Made by a program: the position numbers and the translations under genes
Shown here: positions 6,037-6,093 of the stretch, one piece after another
Numbering within the stretch: position 1 is the first letter of the stretch
Layout: every line of letters begins with the position of its first letter
NCBI GenBank assembly: GCA_016867615.1
Contig: VGJG01000115.1
Location: 1-6,093 of the forward strand
Origin: Candidatus Aminicenantota bacterium
GTDB taxonomy: Bacteria; Acidobacteriota; Aminicenantia; Aminicenantales; JAFGAV01
Direction of reading: 5' to 3'
Length of the DNA: 6,093 bases
The notes under the pieces: model-generated
The model's database searches: none
Told to the model about the DNA's origin: nothing
The model's input: only the letters and a program-made list of their open reading frames with translations

Positions 6037-6093
6037 CTCAGTCGGCTTCGCGATACGCCCCCCTGCGGGGGGCTGTGCTCAGCCGGCCGGCTG
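6037..6093. repeat. Nested palindromic element at the right edge (REP-like or terminator-like)
   Basis: The inner part is a perfect seven-pair hairpin, GCCCCCC (6057-6063) and GGGGGGC (6067-6073), with loop TGC. Around it, GTCGGCT (6041-6047) can pair with AGCCGGC (6081-6087) with one G-T pair. The flanks also form an imperfect direct repeat, CTCAGTCGGC (6037-6046) and CTCAGCCGGC (6078-6087). The last 14 bases (6080-6093) are a perfect palindrome, CAGCCGGCCGGCTG. No T tract follows the hairpin, so a simple intrinsic terminator is unlikely. It resembles an intergenic palindromic repeat, but only one copy is in view and it may continue past the window. Confidence 0.45.

Overview
The window is GC-rich bacterial DNA with closely packed genes. 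Five complete genes lie on the plus strand and the first codons of a sixth gene lie on the minus strand at the left edge. Shine-Dalgarno sequences are clear (AAAGGAG and similar), one gene encodes a probable lipoprotein and two encode envelope proteins with membrane segments, so this is a bacterium, probably one with a periplasm. Taxonomy cannot be fixed from the sequence. The GC-rich codon use together with the mix of lipoproteins and membrane TPR proteins would suit an Acidobacteriota/Aminicenantota-like lineage, but that is only an impression.

Layout. (1) Positions 1-68, minus strand: the start of a divergent gene that runs off the window. (2) Positions 69-400: a divergent intergenic region with a candidate promoter for the rightward operon and short repeats that could be operators. 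(3) Positions 401-2669: a two-gene operon encoding a MIO-type aromatic amino acid/histidine ammonia-lyase homologue and, 22 nt downstream, a divergent short-chain dehydrogenase/reductase (SDR). (4) Positions 2772-3365: a probable lipoprotein with its own extended -10 promoter. (5) Positions 3552-5928: a second two-gene operon behind a TTGACA-type promoter. It encodes two membrane proteins with the same TM / ~135-residue helical domain / TM-TM plan; the second one adds a TPR region and a C-terminal beta domain. (6) Positions 5929-6093: non-coding DNA ending in a nested palindromic structure.

The most notable features are in the enzyme operon. The ammonia-lyase has Ala-Cys-Gly where nearly all family members have Ala-Ser-Gly, the tripeptide that cyclises into the MIO cofactor. 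The rest of its active site is intact and histidase-like. Its SDR partner keeps the Tyr-x-x-x-Lys pair but appears to have lost the catalytic Ser and the Asn of the usual tetrad. No other histidine-utilisation gene is visible, so the pair may make or modify a compound outside the standard hut route; that is an inference.

The second operon looks like a tandem pair of distantly related envelope proteins, one short and one with TPR and beta domains. They may form a membrane complex. No known system is recognisable in them.
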